DNA of 64,000 bases from Methylomonas methanica MC09. GTDB lineage: Bacteria > Pseudomonadota > Gammaproteobacteria > Methylococcales > Methylomonadaceae. The DNA lies in contig NC_015572.1 of the NCBI RefSeq assembly GCF_000214665.1, positions 2,852,001-2,916,000 on the forward strand, written 5' to 3'. Positions within the stretch are counted from its first letter, which is position 1, and each line of letters opens with the position of its first letter. Under the pieces are notes generated by a model. The model did no database searches. It was not told where the DNA came from and saw only the letters and a list, made by a program, of their open reading frames with translations. Below are positions 42,028 through 52,954 of this stretch, piece by piece. Made by a program: the position numbers and the translations under genes.

Positions 42028-42237
42028 CTAAATTTTTATTTTGCTATCTAAAACGATAGTTTGTTCGGACTGCTGTTCCGCTTCTAATTTTTTACGCTTG
42101 TCGCATTTTTCCTCGCAAACGCAATTACCCGTGCCTCCGCACGAACCTTTGATGGCATTTCGGCCGAAGATAACCCCTACGGCCATGATAGCAATCACTA
42201 CCAACATAAATAAAAAAGTCGCTATAAAGTAACCCAT
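42028..42237 (-). CDS. nqrM: Na+-NQR maturation protein NqrM
   Basis: A 69-residue membrane protein needed for iron delivery to the NqrD/NqrE Fe site. One N-terminal helix ('IATFLFMLVVIAIMAVGV') is followed by 'GRNAIKGSCGGTGNCVCEEKC', which carries four Cys. The start at 42237 is set by the ribosome site AGGAAG 6 nt upstream; it overlaps an earlier ATG at 42243. It follows nqrF but is separated by a clear terminator, so its expression is partly or fully independent. Confidence 0.9.
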   Translation of the reverse strand: MGYFIATFLFMLVVIAIMAVGVIFGRNAIKGSCGGTGNCVCEEKCDKRKKLEAEQQSEQTIVLDSKIKI

Positions 42238-42271
42238 ACTCATCTTCCTATTTTTCAATCGCTCTGAAAAT

Positions 42272-42307
42272 AAAAAACGAGGAGAAATCGTTAGATCGCT
42301 CCTCGTT
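42272..42307 (-). terminator. Rho-independent terminator between nqrF and nqrM
   Basis: AACGAGGAG (minus, from 42307) pairs with CTCCTCGTT (ending 42276) around a 14-nt loop, followed on the minus strand by TTTTTATTTTC. It lies directly after nqrF. Confidence 0.85.
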
Positions 42308-42328
42308 CCTTGTCAGCGAAAAGTGAAT

Positions 42329-43549
42329 TTAGCCGCCGAAATCGTCCAACATGATATTTTCAGGATCGACACCATTAGCTAAAAGCATGTTAATCACCGA
42401 TGAGTTCATGATTGGAGGTCCGCACATGTAGTACTCACAGTCTTCCGGATTCGGGTGGTTTTTCAGAAACTCTTCGAACAAGACGTTGTGAATAAAACCG
42501 GTATAACCTTTCCAGTTGTCTTCCGGCAACGCATCCGACAATGCCACGTGCCATTCGAAATTATCATTTTCCTTGGCCAGCATATCGAAATCTTCTACAT
42601 AGAACATTTCTCGTTTGCTACGTGCGCCATACCAGAAGGTCATTTTACGCTTGGACTTCAGTCTGCGTAATTGATCAAAGATGTGCGAACGCATCGGCGC
42701 CATACCGGCACCGCCGCCGATAAAGACCATTTCCGCGTCGGTGTCTTTAGCAAAGAATTCCCCGTATGGGCCTGAGACAAAGACTTTATCGCCAGGTTTC
42801 AAATTAAAAATAAAAGATGACATAACGCCTGGCGGAATGCCGTCCGGCGCGCCCGGAGGCGGCGTGGCGATACGCACGTTCAGCATGATTTCTTTCTCTT
42901 CAGGATAGGAAGCCATGGAATAAGCACGCAAAGCAGGTTCTTTTACCTCGGAGACATAACGCCACAGATTGAATTTATCCCAATCGGGACGATATTCTTC
43001 CGCAACGTCCATATCCGCATATTTCGACACGTGCGGTGGGCATTCGATTTGAATATAACCGCCGGCACGATAGTCAATGGATTCGCCTTCAGGCAATTCC
43101 AATACCAGTTCTTTAATGAACGTGGCTACGTTATCGTTGGATTTAACGGTACATTCCCATTTTTTAACCCCGAATACGCTGTCTTCAACCTCAATATCCA
43201 TGTCGTGTTTGACCGATACTTGGCAAGCCAGACGTTCGCCTTCCGCAGCCTCGCGTTTGGTGATGTGCGACATTTCGGTGGGCAGAATATCTCCGCCACC
43301 GCTATGTACTTTGACTTTGCACTGACCGCAAGTACCGCCGCCGCCACAGGCAGAGGATACGAACAATTGATTGTCGGCGAGAGCTGTTAAAAGTTTGGAG
43401 CCTACCGGAACATGGATTTTCTTCTCATCATTGATCAGAATTTCCACATCCCCAGAGGCTACCAGCTTGCTTTTCGCGCCGATGATCAAAAACACCAGCG
43501 CAATCACGATAACCGTGAAGAAAATAACACCTAATGCAATTTCCAGCAT
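42329..43549 (-). CDS. nqrF: Na+-translocating NADH:quinone reductase subunit F
   Basis: Entry subunit for electrons: oxidises NADH and passes electrons through FAD to a 2Fe-2S centre. The 406-residue protein has one N-terminal helix (5-24), then the ferredoxin domain with Cys68, Cys74, Cys77 ('[12 protein letters not shown]') and Cys109. The FAD-binding 'RAYSMASYP' and the NADH-binding '[14 protein letters not shown]' and '[10 protein letters not shown]' follow. It is last of the six structural genes, 10 bp after nqrE. Confidence 0.98.
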   Translation of the reverse strand: MLEIALGVIFFTVIVIALVFLIIGAKSKLVASGDVEILINDEKKIHVPVGSKLLTALADNQLFVSSACGGGGTCGQCKVKVHSGGGDILPTEMSHITKREAAEGERLACQVSVKHDMDIEVEDSVFGVKKWECTVKSNDNVATFIKELVLELPEGESIDYRAGGYIQIECPPHVSKYADMDVAEEYRPDWDKFNLWRYVSEVKEPALRAYSMASYPEEKEIMLNVRIATPPPGAPDGIPPGVMSSFIFNLKPGDKVFVSGPYGEFFAKDTDAEMVFIGGGAGMAPMRSHIFDQLRRLKSKRKMTFWYGARSKREMFYVEDFDMLAKENDNFEWHVALSDALPEDNWKGYTGFIHNVLFEEFLKNHPNPEDCEYYMCGPPIMNSSVINMLLANGVDPENIMLDDFGG

Positions 43550-43559
43550 TACGATACCC

Positions 43560-44168
43560 TTATAATTGAATTCCAGAGAAAGCCATGAAGCCTAGAGACA
43601 TCAAGCCGGCTGTGATGAAAGTGATACCCAAACCTTGTAATGCCGCGGGAATATCACTGTATTTAAGTTTCTCGCGCACACCTGCCAATACTGTGATTGC
43701 CAGTGCCCAACCGAAACCGCTACCAATACCGTAGACTACGCTTTCGCTAAAGTTGTAGTCGCGCTCTATCATGAACAAGCTACCGGCCAAAATGGCGCAG
43801 TTCACGGTAATCAAGGGTAAAAAGATACCCAGAGCGTGATACAAAGCTGGAAAATACTTATCCAGCGTCATTTCCAGAATCTGCACCAGAGCGGCAATCA
43901 TACCGATACAACTCAACAGACTCAAAAAGCTCAAATCGACACCGGTGATGCCCAACCAAGCCAGAGCATCTTCTTTCAGCAGTGTTTGGTAAATGAAGTT
44001 ATTGGCCGGCACAGTCAAAGTCTGTACCACCATAACTGCAATACCCAAGCCCATGGCCGTGGAAATTTTCTTGGAAACCGCCAAAAAGGTACACATCCCC
44101 AAAAAGAACGACAGCGCCAGGTTTTCAATGAAAACCGCTTTAATAAATAAGCTGATATAAGCTTCCAT
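43560..44168 (-). CDS. nqrE: Na+-translocating NADH:quinone reductase subunit E
   Basis: Six-helix membrane subunit (202 residues) that shares an intramembrane iron centre with NqrD. '[20 protein letters not shown]' is the N-terminal signature with the iron-ligand Cys, and '[19 protein letters not shown]' carries the second. The start overlaps the nqrD stop (TAATG). Confidence 0.97.
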   Translation of the reverse strand: MEAYISLFIKAVFIENLALSFFLGMCTFLAVSKKISTAMGLGIAVMVVQTLTVPANNFIYQTLLKEDALAWLGITGVDLSFLSLLSCIGMIAALVQILEMTLDKYFPALYHALGIFLPLITVNCAILAGSLFMIERDYNFSESVVYGIGSGFGWALAITVLAGVREKLKYSDIPAALQGLGITFITAGLMSLGFMAFSGIQL

Positions 44169-44836
44169 TAGTGGTGCCCTCCTTCACCATGCGCAATCGA
44201 CATGATTTTGAACTCGTTATGCTCAACTTGTTTGGGTTTCCAGGTACGAAACGCCCAAATAATCAAGCCGATGATAAAAAACGCACTTGGAGGTAACAGC
44301 ATCATGCCGTTAGGCACGTACCATCCGCCATCCTGGACCAAAGGCAGTACCTCAAATCCCAATAACTTACCGGAACCCAAGGTTTCTCTGAATAAGGCGA
44401 CCAAGACCAAAATCAAGCTATAGCCCAAACCATTACCGACACCATCGATAAAGCTTTGCAACGGTGGGTTTTTCATCGCATAGGCTTCGGCGCGCCCCAT
44501 GACGATACAGTTGGTAATAATCAAACCAACGAAAACCGACAGTTTTTTGCTGATTTCAAAAGCAAAGGCTTTCAGCACCTGATCGACCACGATTACCAAT
44601 GAGGCGATGATGATCATTTGCACGATAATCCGGATACTGCCAGGCGTGTGCTTGCGCACCGCGCTGATGGCCGCACTGGAGCAGGCAGTAACGGAGGTCA
44701 ATGCCAGCGCCATGATTAGCGATGTAGACATTTGCGAAGTTACCGCCAGCGCAGAACACACCCCGAGCACCTGCAAGGTAATCGGGTTGTTGTCGACCAA
44801 CGGTTCGAATAATACTTTTTTAGTTTCTTTATCCAT
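44168..44836 (-). CDS. nqrD: Na+-translocating NADH:quinone reductase subunit D
   Basis: Membrane subunit homologous to RnfE with six helices (222 residues from the ATG at 44836). '[18 protein letters not shown]' and '[20 protein letters not shown]' hold the Cys that form the shared iron site with NqrE. An in-frame TTG 6 nt upstream was rejected because the ATG has a GGGG site at proper distance. The gap to nqrC is 11 bp. Confidence 0.97.
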   Translation of the reverse strand: MDKETKKVLFEPLVDNNPITLQVLGVCSALAVTSQMSTSLIMALALTSVTACSSAAISAVRKHTPGSIRIIVQMIIIASLVIVVDQVLKAFAFEISKKLSVFVGLIITNCIVMGRAEAYAMKNPPLQSFIDGVGNGLGYSLILVLVALFRETLGSGKLLGFEVLPLVQDGGWYVPNGMMLLPPSAFFIIGLIIWAFRTWKPKQVEHNEFKIMSIAHGEGGHH

Positions 44837-44847
44837 GATCAAGCCCC

Positions 44848-45708
44848 TTAACCGTTATTTCTAATCTTGTTCAGATAAGCAGCGAAACCTTCATCCCCCA
44901 TCCAATATTGGATCAGGTTGCTGACACCCCGACTGGTCAAGGTTGCACCGGCCAAGCCGTCAACTTTGTAGACTGAATCAGCACGACTGGTATCGACAGT
45001 GCCCTTAACCAAGGTTAACGCCACTTCGCCGCTCTCGTTATAAACCTTTTTACCTTTCCACAACGCGCGCCAATTAGGGTTTACTACCTCACCACCCAAG
45101 CCCGGCGTTTCGCCTTGGTCATAAAGATTGATGCTTTGAACGGTTTGCCCATCGGCTTCCAAAGCCAAAAATCCGTACATAGTGGACCACAAGCCATAAC
45201 CGTTAACAGGTAAAATAATGGATTGCAACTGATCGCCGTTTTTAACCAAAAAGACTTTGGCGACCTTGGCTTTTACGCGGATGCTGGCAATATCCTTTTC
45301 TACCGGAATCACTTCGTTTTGCGCAGGATCCTTGGCGGCTTTGCGCTGATCGTATTCATCGACGTTGCCGTCAACATATTCGCCAGTCGCCAAGTCTACC
45401 AATTTGGCTTCGATGCGCTCTTTGAACGCTTGGTCAATATCCGTTCCGTCATCCAACAACCCGGCAACATCAAGAATATTTTTCTTCATGTCCAAGGCTT
45501 TGTTGTAGTTTTGTAACGGTCTTAGAGCTACTGTGGCAAGCGATACTAATACTGCGCAAACCAGACACAATGCCAAGGCAACTGCTACGGTTTTTTCCAG
45601 ACTGTCGTTGTTTAACGCCAGAACCTTGTCGCGATAAACTTTAAACTGTTCGTAATATTTGCAGAGCTGCTCGTTATACTTGCAGGTTTTTTTCTCGGCA
45701 TTAAGCAT
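44848..45708 (-). CDS. nqrC: Na+-translocating NADH:quinone reductase subunit C
   Basis: Subunit with a covalent FMN facing the periplasm. The product has 286 residues from the ATG at 45708, which overlaps the nqrB stop. The single helix is '[20 protein letters not shown]'. The flavinylation motif is 'LAGATLTS', with Thr258 as the FMN-linked residue. Before the helix there is a cytosolic segment of about 40 residues with two Cys ('[15 protein letters not shown]'), longer than in Vibrio NqrC. An in-frame start at 45747 would extend into nqrB and is less likely. Confidence 0.95.
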   Translation of the reverse strand: MLNAEKKTCKYNEQLCKYYEQFKVYRDKVLALNNDSLEKTVAVALALCLVCAVLVSLATVALRPLQNYNKALDMKKNILDVAGLLDDGTDIDQAFKERIEAKLVDLATGEYVDGNVDEYDQRKAAKDPAQNEVIPVEKDIASIRVKAKVAKVFLVKNGDQLQSIILPVNGYGLWSTMYGFLALEADGQTVQSINLYDQGETPGLGGEVVNPNWRALWKGKKVYNESGEVALTLVKGTVDTSRADSVYKVDGLAGATLTSRGVSNLIQYWMGDEGFAAYLNKIRNNG

Positions 45709-46900
45709 GGCGTTTGATCCTTCTTCTAATATTTGCTTGGACAACAAAGTAATCTATCAATGGTGCAAACATGTTGGAGAAAAGGATGGCCAGCATCATG
45801 CCCTCGGGGAATGCAGGATTGACAACCCGGATCAGCACAACCATAAAACCGATCATTACACCGTATATCCAGCGGCCTGTATCGGTCACGGCGGCGGACA
45901 CCGGATCGGTCGCCATATAAACCATGCCGAAGGCGAAACCGCCCATCACCAAATGCCAATACCAGGGGGTAGCAAACATATGATTGGTGCTGCTGCCCAC
46001 CACATTTAACAATGTAGACATGGCGATCATGCCGATCATAACTCCACCCATGATGCGATATGACGCTACACGGGTATACAGCAAAAATGCCGCGCCCAAC
46101 AGACAGGCCAGAGTAGATGTTTCACCCATGGAACCGGGGATGAACCCCAAAAACGCCTGAAACCAACCGAACGTGGCTTGTATGTTCTCCACGCCACCCG
46201 CAGCACCTAATGACAATGCGGTAGCGCCGCTGAAGCCATCGGCCGCAACCCATACCGCATCGCCGGAAATCGATGCCGGATACGCAAAGAATAGAAAGGC
46301 ACGACCGGTCAGTGCCGGATTCAAAAAGTTCTTGCCGGTACCACCGAACACTTCCTTGCCCAATACGATACCGAACGAGATACCCAGGGCGACTTGCCAC
46401 AACGGCATGTCAGGCGGCAGGATCAGCGTGTACAGCATCGAAGACACCAAAAAGCCTTCGTTAACCTCGTGTTTACGCACAGTGGCAAACAACACTTCCC
46501 AAATACCGCCTACCGCCAGGGTGGTAAAGTAAATCGGGAAGAAATACAGCATGCCGTGAACCAGGCATGACAGTGGGTTGTAAGGATTGTAGCCAAACAA
46601 TACCATCGGGATACGGCGCCAGTTATCGATGGACTCTTTACCCATGGCCTCCAAGGCCAGATTGGCTTGATAACCGGTGTTATACCAAGCCATCAAAACA
46701 CAGAATGCCGTGGCGATAACCACAAAAGTCATGGTGCGCTTCAGGTCGTTGCCGTCGCGAACATGGGTTTTACCGCGCGTTACATCGGTCGGTGTATAGA
46801 TGAAAGTATCCACCATCTCATAGAGACCGTAATACTTTTCAAGCTTACCGCCCTTTGTAAAATGCGGCTCTATGCTATCTAAAATATCTCTAGCCGACAT
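45701..46900 (-). CDS. nqrB: Na+-translocating NADH:quinone reductase subunit B
   Basis: Core membrane subunit that carries Na+ and binds quinone, with covalent FMN and riboflavin. The 399-residue sequence has about ten helices. The FMN site is '[10 protein letters not shown]' with Thr227. '[20 protein letters not shown]' is a family signature. The ATG abuts the nqrA stop codon. Confidence 0.98.
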   Translation of the reverse strand: MSARDILDSIEPHFTKGGKLEKYYGLYEMVDTFIYTPTDVTRGKTHVRDGNDLKRTMTFVVIATAFCVLMAWYNTGYQANLALEAMGKESIDNWRRIPMVLFGYNPYNPLSCLVHGMLYFFPIYFTTLAVGGIWEVLFATVRKHEVNEGFLVSSMLYTLILPPDMPLWQVALGISFGIVLGKEVFGGTGKNFLNPALTGRAFLFFAYPASISGDAVWVAADGFSGATALSLGAAGGVENIQATFGWFQAFLGFIPGSMGETSTLACLLGAAFLLYTRVASYRIMGGVMIGMIAMSTLLNVVGSSTNHMFATPWYWHLVMGGFAFGMVYMATDPVSAAVTDTGRWIYGVMIGFMVVLIRVVNPAFPEGMMLAILFSNMFAPLIDYFVVQANIRRRIKRHA

Positions 46901-48319
<1,419 letters not shown>

Positions 48320-48339
48320 TCAAGACATAAAACCGCGAC

Positions 48340-48368
48340 ATTACATCACAAGTTACAGGCCGACTCAA
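48340..48368 (-). promoter_or_regulatory. Candidate promoter of the nqr operon
   Basis: TTGAGT (48368-48363) and TGTAAT (48345-48340) on the minus strand are separated by 17 bp. The leader to nqrA would be about 85 nt. Confidence 0.5.
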
Positions 48369-48422
48369 CGTCAAATAGCCCGCGCAGACCATAATTAGCC
48401 AAGACTAATACCCTGTATCAAC

Positions 48423-49151
48423 TCAGATATCCACCACCTTATTAATGTCAAAAGCTTCCACGACTCTGCGCCCGATGTAACCGCGCGTATTACTCAAAAT
48501 TCGCGCATCGGCAATGCGATAATCCCCCATGTTATGCACATGACCGTGAAACCACGCCGCAATTTCGTACTCATGAAACAACGCTTTTAAATCATTGCAA
48601 TAAGCCATTTTCTTTAAGGCGTTGGGTGTTTCAATCCAGCTCCATTCGGTCGGTGCATGATGGGTAACAACCACTGTTCGACCCTTGAAAGGCTCCGCCA
48701 AGCGCTCTTCCAGCCACGCTTTTGCCTCCTCATGCAAAGCTGAAAAATGCCTCTGGTTAAACGATTCGTCCCTAAAGCGGATCTTACGAAAGTCGTTTAA
48801 GGTTTTCCCGATAGCCTCGGCCTTGTCTTCGCCATCGATCAAAAGGTCCGCCCATAACGTGCACCCCAGAAAACGTACGTCGTTGATAATATGTTGATCT
48901 TTTTCCAAAAACTGAATATTGGTACCCGCACATTCCTGCCGCAGCATACTCAAAACCGCATGGTATTCGCTGTTATAAAACTCGTGATTTCCAGCCACAT
49001 AAATCACAGGCTTACCGATGGATTTTAACCACGACACACCTTGACTAAACACGCCGATATCGCCGGCCGCCACTACCACATCCGCATCCGTTGCCGGCAA
49101 ACATTGTTCGCCGAATTCAAGATGTACATCAGAAAAATAATTTATCCGCAC
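48423..49151 (-). CDS. Calcineurin-like metallophosphoesterase
   Basis: A 242-residue dinuclear metallophosphoesterase. All five motifs are present: 'SDVHLEF', 'VVAAGDIGVF', 'YVAGNHEFY', 'VTHHAP' and 'WFHGHVHN'. There is no signal peptide, so it is cytosolic. The substrate is not indicated. The 175 bp between it and nqrA contain only the nqr promoter. Confidence 0.9.
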   Translation of the reverse strand: MRINYFSDVHLEFGEQCLPATDADVVVAAGDIGVFSQGVSWLKSIGKPVIYVAGNHEFYNSEYHAVLSMLRQECAGTNIQFLEKDQHIINDVRFLGCTLWADLLIDGEDKAEAIGKTLNDFRKIRFRDESFNQRHFSALHEEAKAWLEERLAEPFKGRTVVVTHHAPTEWSWIETPNALKKMAYCNDLKALFHEYEIAAWFHGHVHNMGDYRIADARILSNTRGYIGRRVVEAFDINKVVDI

Positions 49152-49182
49152 AATTTGCTCTTTCGTCTTCCAGCTTAGGGGG

Positions 49183-49215
49183 TATAATTCGTATTACCTA
49201 AGTAATTTACTTGGT
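49183..49215 (+). promoter_or_regulatory. -10 element and downstream palindrome before ispG
   Basis: A perfect TATAAT (49183-49188) lacks a clear -35. Eight bp further lies an imperfect palindrome, ACC-T-AAGTAA-T-TTACTT-GGT (49196-49215), covering the likely transcription start. Its A/T flanks and ACC...GGT edges recall Rrf2/IscR-type sites. That would suit an Fe-S enzyme gene but is only a suggestion. Confidence 0.45.
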
Positions 49216-49254
49216 ATTTTCAGATAACTTTGATTTTTTGCAAACATTAATTCT

Positions 49255-50475
49255 ATGTCGATTAGCCCCAGAAAACACACTCAACAAGTATCGGTCGGAA
49301 ACATTAAAGTCGGCGGAGGCGCGCCGATTGTGGTGCAATCCATGACCAATACGGATACCGCTGATGTTGCAGGAAGCGTTCAACAGATTATGGAATTATC
49401 CACGGCCGGCTCTGAAATGGTTCGCATCACAGTCAATACCGAAGAGGCCGCCAAAGCTGTACCCGAAATAGTCAATCAACTGGCACAAAAAGGCTTTTCA
49501 GTGCCCATTATCGGCGACTTTCATTTCAACGGCCACAAGTTATTGGAAAAATACCCCGACTGTGCGCAAGCTCTGGCGAAATACCGCATCAATCCCGGCA
49601 ACGTCGGCAAGGGCAAGGCCCGCGACCCGCAATTCCAACAAATGATCGAATTCGCCTGCAAATACGACAAACCGGTGCGTATCGGCGTCAACGGCGGTAG
49701 CTTGGATCAGGCTGTGTTAACCCGCCTGTTAGACGAAAACAGATTGTTGGCCGACCCAAAGGAATTGCCCGCCATTACCCGGGAAGCGATTGTATTGTCC
49801 GCACTGGAAAGCGCTGCTAAAGCTCAAGAACTCGGCTTGGGCAAAGACAAGATCATTCTGTCCTGCAAGATCAGCAATGTTCAGGAATTGATCAGTATCT
49901 ACGAAGACCTGTCCAACCGTTGCGATTACGCTTTACATCTTGGTTTGACCGAGGCCGGCATGGGTTCAAAAGGTATCGTCGCTTCGTCTGCCGCGTTAGG
50001 CGTTTTGATGCAACAAGGCATAGGCGACACCATCCGTATTTCGTTGACTCCCGAACCCGGCGCAGCACGCACCAAGGAAGTCATCGTTGCGCAGGAAATT
50101 CTGCAAACCATGGGCTTCCGCTCGTTCACACCGATGGTAATCGCCTGCCCCGGCTGCGGACGCACTACCAGCGATTATTTCCAAAGACTGGCCCAGGATA
50201 TCCAAGCCTATCTTCGCGACCAAATGCCGATATGGAAAGATAAATACAAAGGCGTTGAAACCATGGAAGTCGCGGTCATGGGTTGCGTGGTCAATGGACC
50301 GGGCGAAAGCAAGAATGCCAACATCGGCATCAGCCTGCCCGGCAGCGGCGAATCACCGGTTGCACCGGTTTACGAAGACGGCGAGAAAACCGTTACCTTG
50401 AAAGGCGATCATATTGCCGAAGAGTTCCAAGCTTTGGTGGAACGTTACATCGAATCGCATTACAGCGCACACTGA
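49255..50475 (+). CDS. ispG: 4-hydroxy-3-methylbut-2-en-1-yl diphosphate synthase
   Basis: Fe-S enzyme of the MEP isoprenoid pathway that reduces MEcPP to HMBPP. The 406-residue bacterial two-domain form has the TIM barrel starting '[15 protein letters not shown]'. The C-terminal reductase part holds the 4Fe-4S Cys in '[15 protein letters not shown]' and '[17 protein letters not shown]', plus the catalytic Glu in the latter motif. Transcribed alone with a promoter/palindrome upstream and a terminator downstream. Confidence 0.98.
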   Translation: MSISPRKHTQQVSVGNIKVGGGAPIVVQSMTNTDTADVAGSVQQIMELSTAGSEMVRITVNTEEAAKAVPEIVNQLAQKGFSVPIIGDFHFNGHKLLEKYPDCAQALAKYRINPGNVGKGKARDPQFQQMIEFACKYDKPVRIGVNGGSLDQAVLTRLLDENRLLADPKELPAITREAIVLSALESAAKAQELGLGKDKIILSCKISNVQELISIYEDLSNRCDYALHLGLTEAGMGSKGIVASSAALGVLMQQGIGDTIRISLTPEPGAARTKEVIVAQEILQTMGFRSFTPMVIACPGCGRTTSDYFQRLAQDIQAYLRDQMPIWKDKYKGVETMEVAVMGCVVNGPGESKNANIGISLPGSGESPVAPVYEDGEKTVTLKGDHIAEEFQALVERYIESHYSAH

Positions 50476-50495
50476 AATAGCTTTAACATCCCTGT

Positions 50496-50520
50496 AAAGG
50501 CGGCAAGGGCCGCCTTTTTT
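50496..50520. terminator. Rho-independent terminator after ispG
   Basis: AAAGGCGGC (50496-50504), loop AAGG, GCCGCC (50509-50514) followed by TTTTTT. It also faces the end of nnrS on the other strand and may serve both. Confidence 0.9.
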
Positions 50521-50533
50521 ATAGACGTAAAAG

Positions 50534-51709
50534 CTAGCCAGTCTGACCATCGGCGCGTGGCGAACTCAAAATGGGCAGAAATTGATAGGCGAACAACGAA
50601 AAAGCCGCCAGCCAACAATAACTTGAGGCCAATACAAAACCACCGTACCACGCAGGCAAAAGCGCCGGAAACAACACTCGCGTCAAAGCAGCCAGATTAA
50701 TCAGCATGAAGGCAAGCGCCATTGCATTTGACGCTTTTAGCGCCCTGCCGGTATGCCCTAAAGATACCCGCGCCATCATGCCCAAGGTCAAGATACCGAT
50801 ACCGCCGACGGTAAAGGCATGCAATGCCAAGGCCGGCAACACCCATCCGTACGCCGATAAAGCCACCAAACCGAAACCGAGAATAACCCAGCCGTAACCC
50901 ACGTATAACACCCACAGCAAGGGCACAAACCAAATCCGACTGTTATACCAAGCGGAAACCCGTATCGCATTCAATGCCACCGCAGCTATCGCAATTAACA
51001 ACAAAAGCAAACCGGAAACGCCCAACATCAGCAATATAAAAACACCCAGACTCACTAAGATGGTCGCGACGTCCAGGCCTGGATTGCGGATACAGATCAC
51101 TCCGGACAAACCGCGCTCGGTAAAGAATGGAAACACTCGCCCGGCAATCACCAAAATCATCATCACGATCAGAGTTACCACCAAATTCATACCCAGCATG
51201 GCGCTGGTTTCGCTATAGCCTAATATTTGAGCATGCATCAAAGCGTTACCGGCCGCCATTAATAGCAACAAAGCGGTAAAGATCAGATTTTTAAAATTAC
51301 CCGTCTTCAACATGGGCTTACTGACAAAAAAGGCCAATGCCGGCAAAAACGCAAAATCGACGGCGGCAATCAACAGATCCGGAACCAGCTCGGAATAAAA
51401 AGGCAACACCCGGCCGTATATCCATAAAAAACACAGCGCAGCCAGTTGATCGGGACTGGTCGTTTCCGTGTCGGTCCAATTCCGGACCGCCGTTAACAAA
51501 AATCCAGCTATTACTGCCGTCGAATAGCCCAACAACATCTCATGAGCATGCCAATAGGCGGACGGAAAATAGTTGTCGATATGCAAGGTGCCATTGGATA
51601 AGGAATTCCAAACCGCGATCAACGCCAGTGCCGACAATCCGGCCAAGGCAAAAAACGCTCTAAACCCCATGGCAAACAGCGGGTAATCAAAAACCGGTTT
51701 ATTCCTCAT
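50534..51709 (-). CDS. nnrS: NnrS family membrane protein
   Basis: A 391-residue integral membrane protein with about 12 helices. Family features are the opening 'YPLFAMGFRAFFALAGLSAL', 'SAYWHAHEMLLGYSTAVIAG' with conserved His, 'TLIVMMILVIAGRVFPFFTE' and 'HAFTVGGIGILTLGMMARVS'. NnrS is a haem/copper-associated protein that protects against nitric oxide. Together with the cytochrome P460 gene of this window it points to handling of nitrogen oxides. The start overlaps the stop of the DUF455 gene by 11 nt. Confidence 0.93.
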   Translation of the reverse strand: MRNKPVFDYPLFAMGFRAFFALAGLSALALIAVWNSLSNGTLHIDNYFPSAYWHAHEMLLGYSTAVIAGFLLTAVRNWTDTETTSPDQLAALCFLWIYGRVLPFYSELVPDLLIAAVDFAFLPALAFFVSKPMLKTGNFKNLIFTALLLLMAAGNALMHAQILGYSETSAMLGMNLVVTLIVMMILVIAGRVFPFFTERGLSGVICIRNPGLDVATILVSLGVFILLMLGVSGLLLLLIAIAAVALNAIRVSAWYNSRIWFVPLLWVLYVGYGWVILGFGLVALSAYGWVLPALALHAFTVGGIGILTLGMMARVSLGHTGRALKASNAMALAFMLINLAALTRVLFPALLPAWYGGFVLASSYCWLAAFSLFAYQFLPILSSPRADGQTG

Positions 51710-52505
51710 GCAACCTTTCCTCCAGCCAGTCGATTTCGTTATGCGTGAAGCCGGCGATTATACGCACTTCTCGGTTAAACGGCCCTTTGGGTTTACCTTG
51801 GTAACAGGCCAGAATCTTTTCCTTATAGGTTTGCTCGGGATCCAAGCCAAACTGTGCAGCAAAATAGTTAAACCAATAAGAGCCGCGTTCGACGTGCCCT
51901 ACCTCGTCCTGATAAATTCGCGTCAAAATCGCCACACCGACGTCGTCGCCCAGTATTTTCAGTTTATCGATCATGGCCGGCGTCACATCCAATCCCCGCG
52001 CTTCCATGCAACGCGGCACTACTGCCAATCGGGCCATAATATCATCAGCCGTATCCTCGGCATGCGACCACAAGCCCTTGTGAGCCGGCAAATCGCCGTA
52101 CTCGACCGAGAAGCTCGACATGTGCTGTCTCAGCAACTCGAAATGCAACGCCTCTTCAGCGGCAATTTTGAGCCAATCCCGGTAAAACGCTTCCGGCAAG
52201 CCGCGAAACCGGTAAATAATATCCCAGGCCAGATATATCGCCATAAACTCGATATGCGCCAGCGCATGAAAAAAAGCCGCCTTGCCTTCCATGGTGTCCA
52301 ACCTCCGGCGCGGCATGTCGCGCGGCATTAATAAGCGCGGCTTATCGGGAAACAGCGTGTCGACAATCGGCTTGACCGGAGCGGCGGGTTCGAACGACAA
52401 CTGACCCGTCTGCGCCAATTGCTGAGCTTGATGGGTTGTTTCCAACTTGCGCGCAATGTCGTCGTCGAATAAGCAGCATTCGGCGAAATCGAAAATCGTA
52501 TTCAA
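51699..52505 (-). CDS. DUF455 ferritin-like domain protein
   Basis: A helical diiron-type protein. 'LLHALAHIEF'-like 'FFHALAHIEFMAIYLAWDII' has the Glu/His pair, 'WLKIAAEEALHFELLRQHM' the E-E-x-x-H motif, and 'YQDEVGHVERG' the second E-x-x-H. The fold resembles tRNA-modifying MiaE, but the function of DUF455 is not established. The start is uncertain. TTG at 52505 is preceded by AGGGGAG and gives the usual family N-terminus ('LNTIFDFAECCLFDDD'). An ATG at 52616 adds 37 residues without family likeness. It overlaps nnrS, so the two are co-transcribed. Confidence 0.85.
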   Translation of the reverse strand: MNTIFDFAECCLFDDDIARKLETTHQAQQLAQTGQLSFEPAAPVKPIVDTLFPDKPRLLMPRDMPRRRLDTMEGKAAFFHALAHIEFMAIYLAWDIIYRFRGLPEAFYRDWLKIAAEEALHFELLRQHMSSFSVEYGDLPAHKGLWSHAEDTADDIMARLAVVPRCMEARGLDVTPAMIDKLKILGDDVGVAILTRIYQDEVGHVERGSYWFNYFAAQFGLDPEQTYKEKILACYQGKPKGPFNREVRIIAGFTHNEIDWLEERLHEE

Positions 52506-52616
52506 GCGCTCCCCTGAATTGTTATAAATAGTTAACCCAGCTTTAGGACGGACACATTCCAGGTTCGCATTAACCGTACCGGTATCAGCATCCGTCGCAT
52601 CCACAATCCATGACAT

Positions 52617-52954
52617 AGTGTGAATATCATAACCGCCTTCCGGCTGATTTAAGGCAAACCAACGACAACGGGAATGCCAAGAATTGCAATCTACTTCAAC
52701 CTTGCATTTAGTCGGCGGATAAATTAAGTTAGCCCTGTTTTTTCAAATATCCGGCAAAGCCCTTATGAATCCAACACCTCACCCCGGCAGGATTTATGCG
52801 CGCTCCAAACTCAAAACGAATCCGAACACTCCATTTACTAGCTGTTTTATCGAGCCTCGGCCCATCATTGAGACATGCGCAACCGAAATATGACAGCCTG
52901 AGTTCCCGCGACAATCAAAACTTTTTGAGCATATAAAAATAGAGAAAACCACCC
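52617..52954. other. Intergenic region before the M48 protease gene
   Basis: About 340 bp separating divergent genes. A 61-codon frame on the minus strand (52729-52914) shows no domain or ribosome site and is not called. No clear promoter or terminator is seen. Confidence 0.5.

Noticed and set aside
52729-52914. 61-codon minus-strand frame upstream of the M48 gene
   Set aside because: No ribosome site, no hydrophobic or domain signal, and atypical composition.
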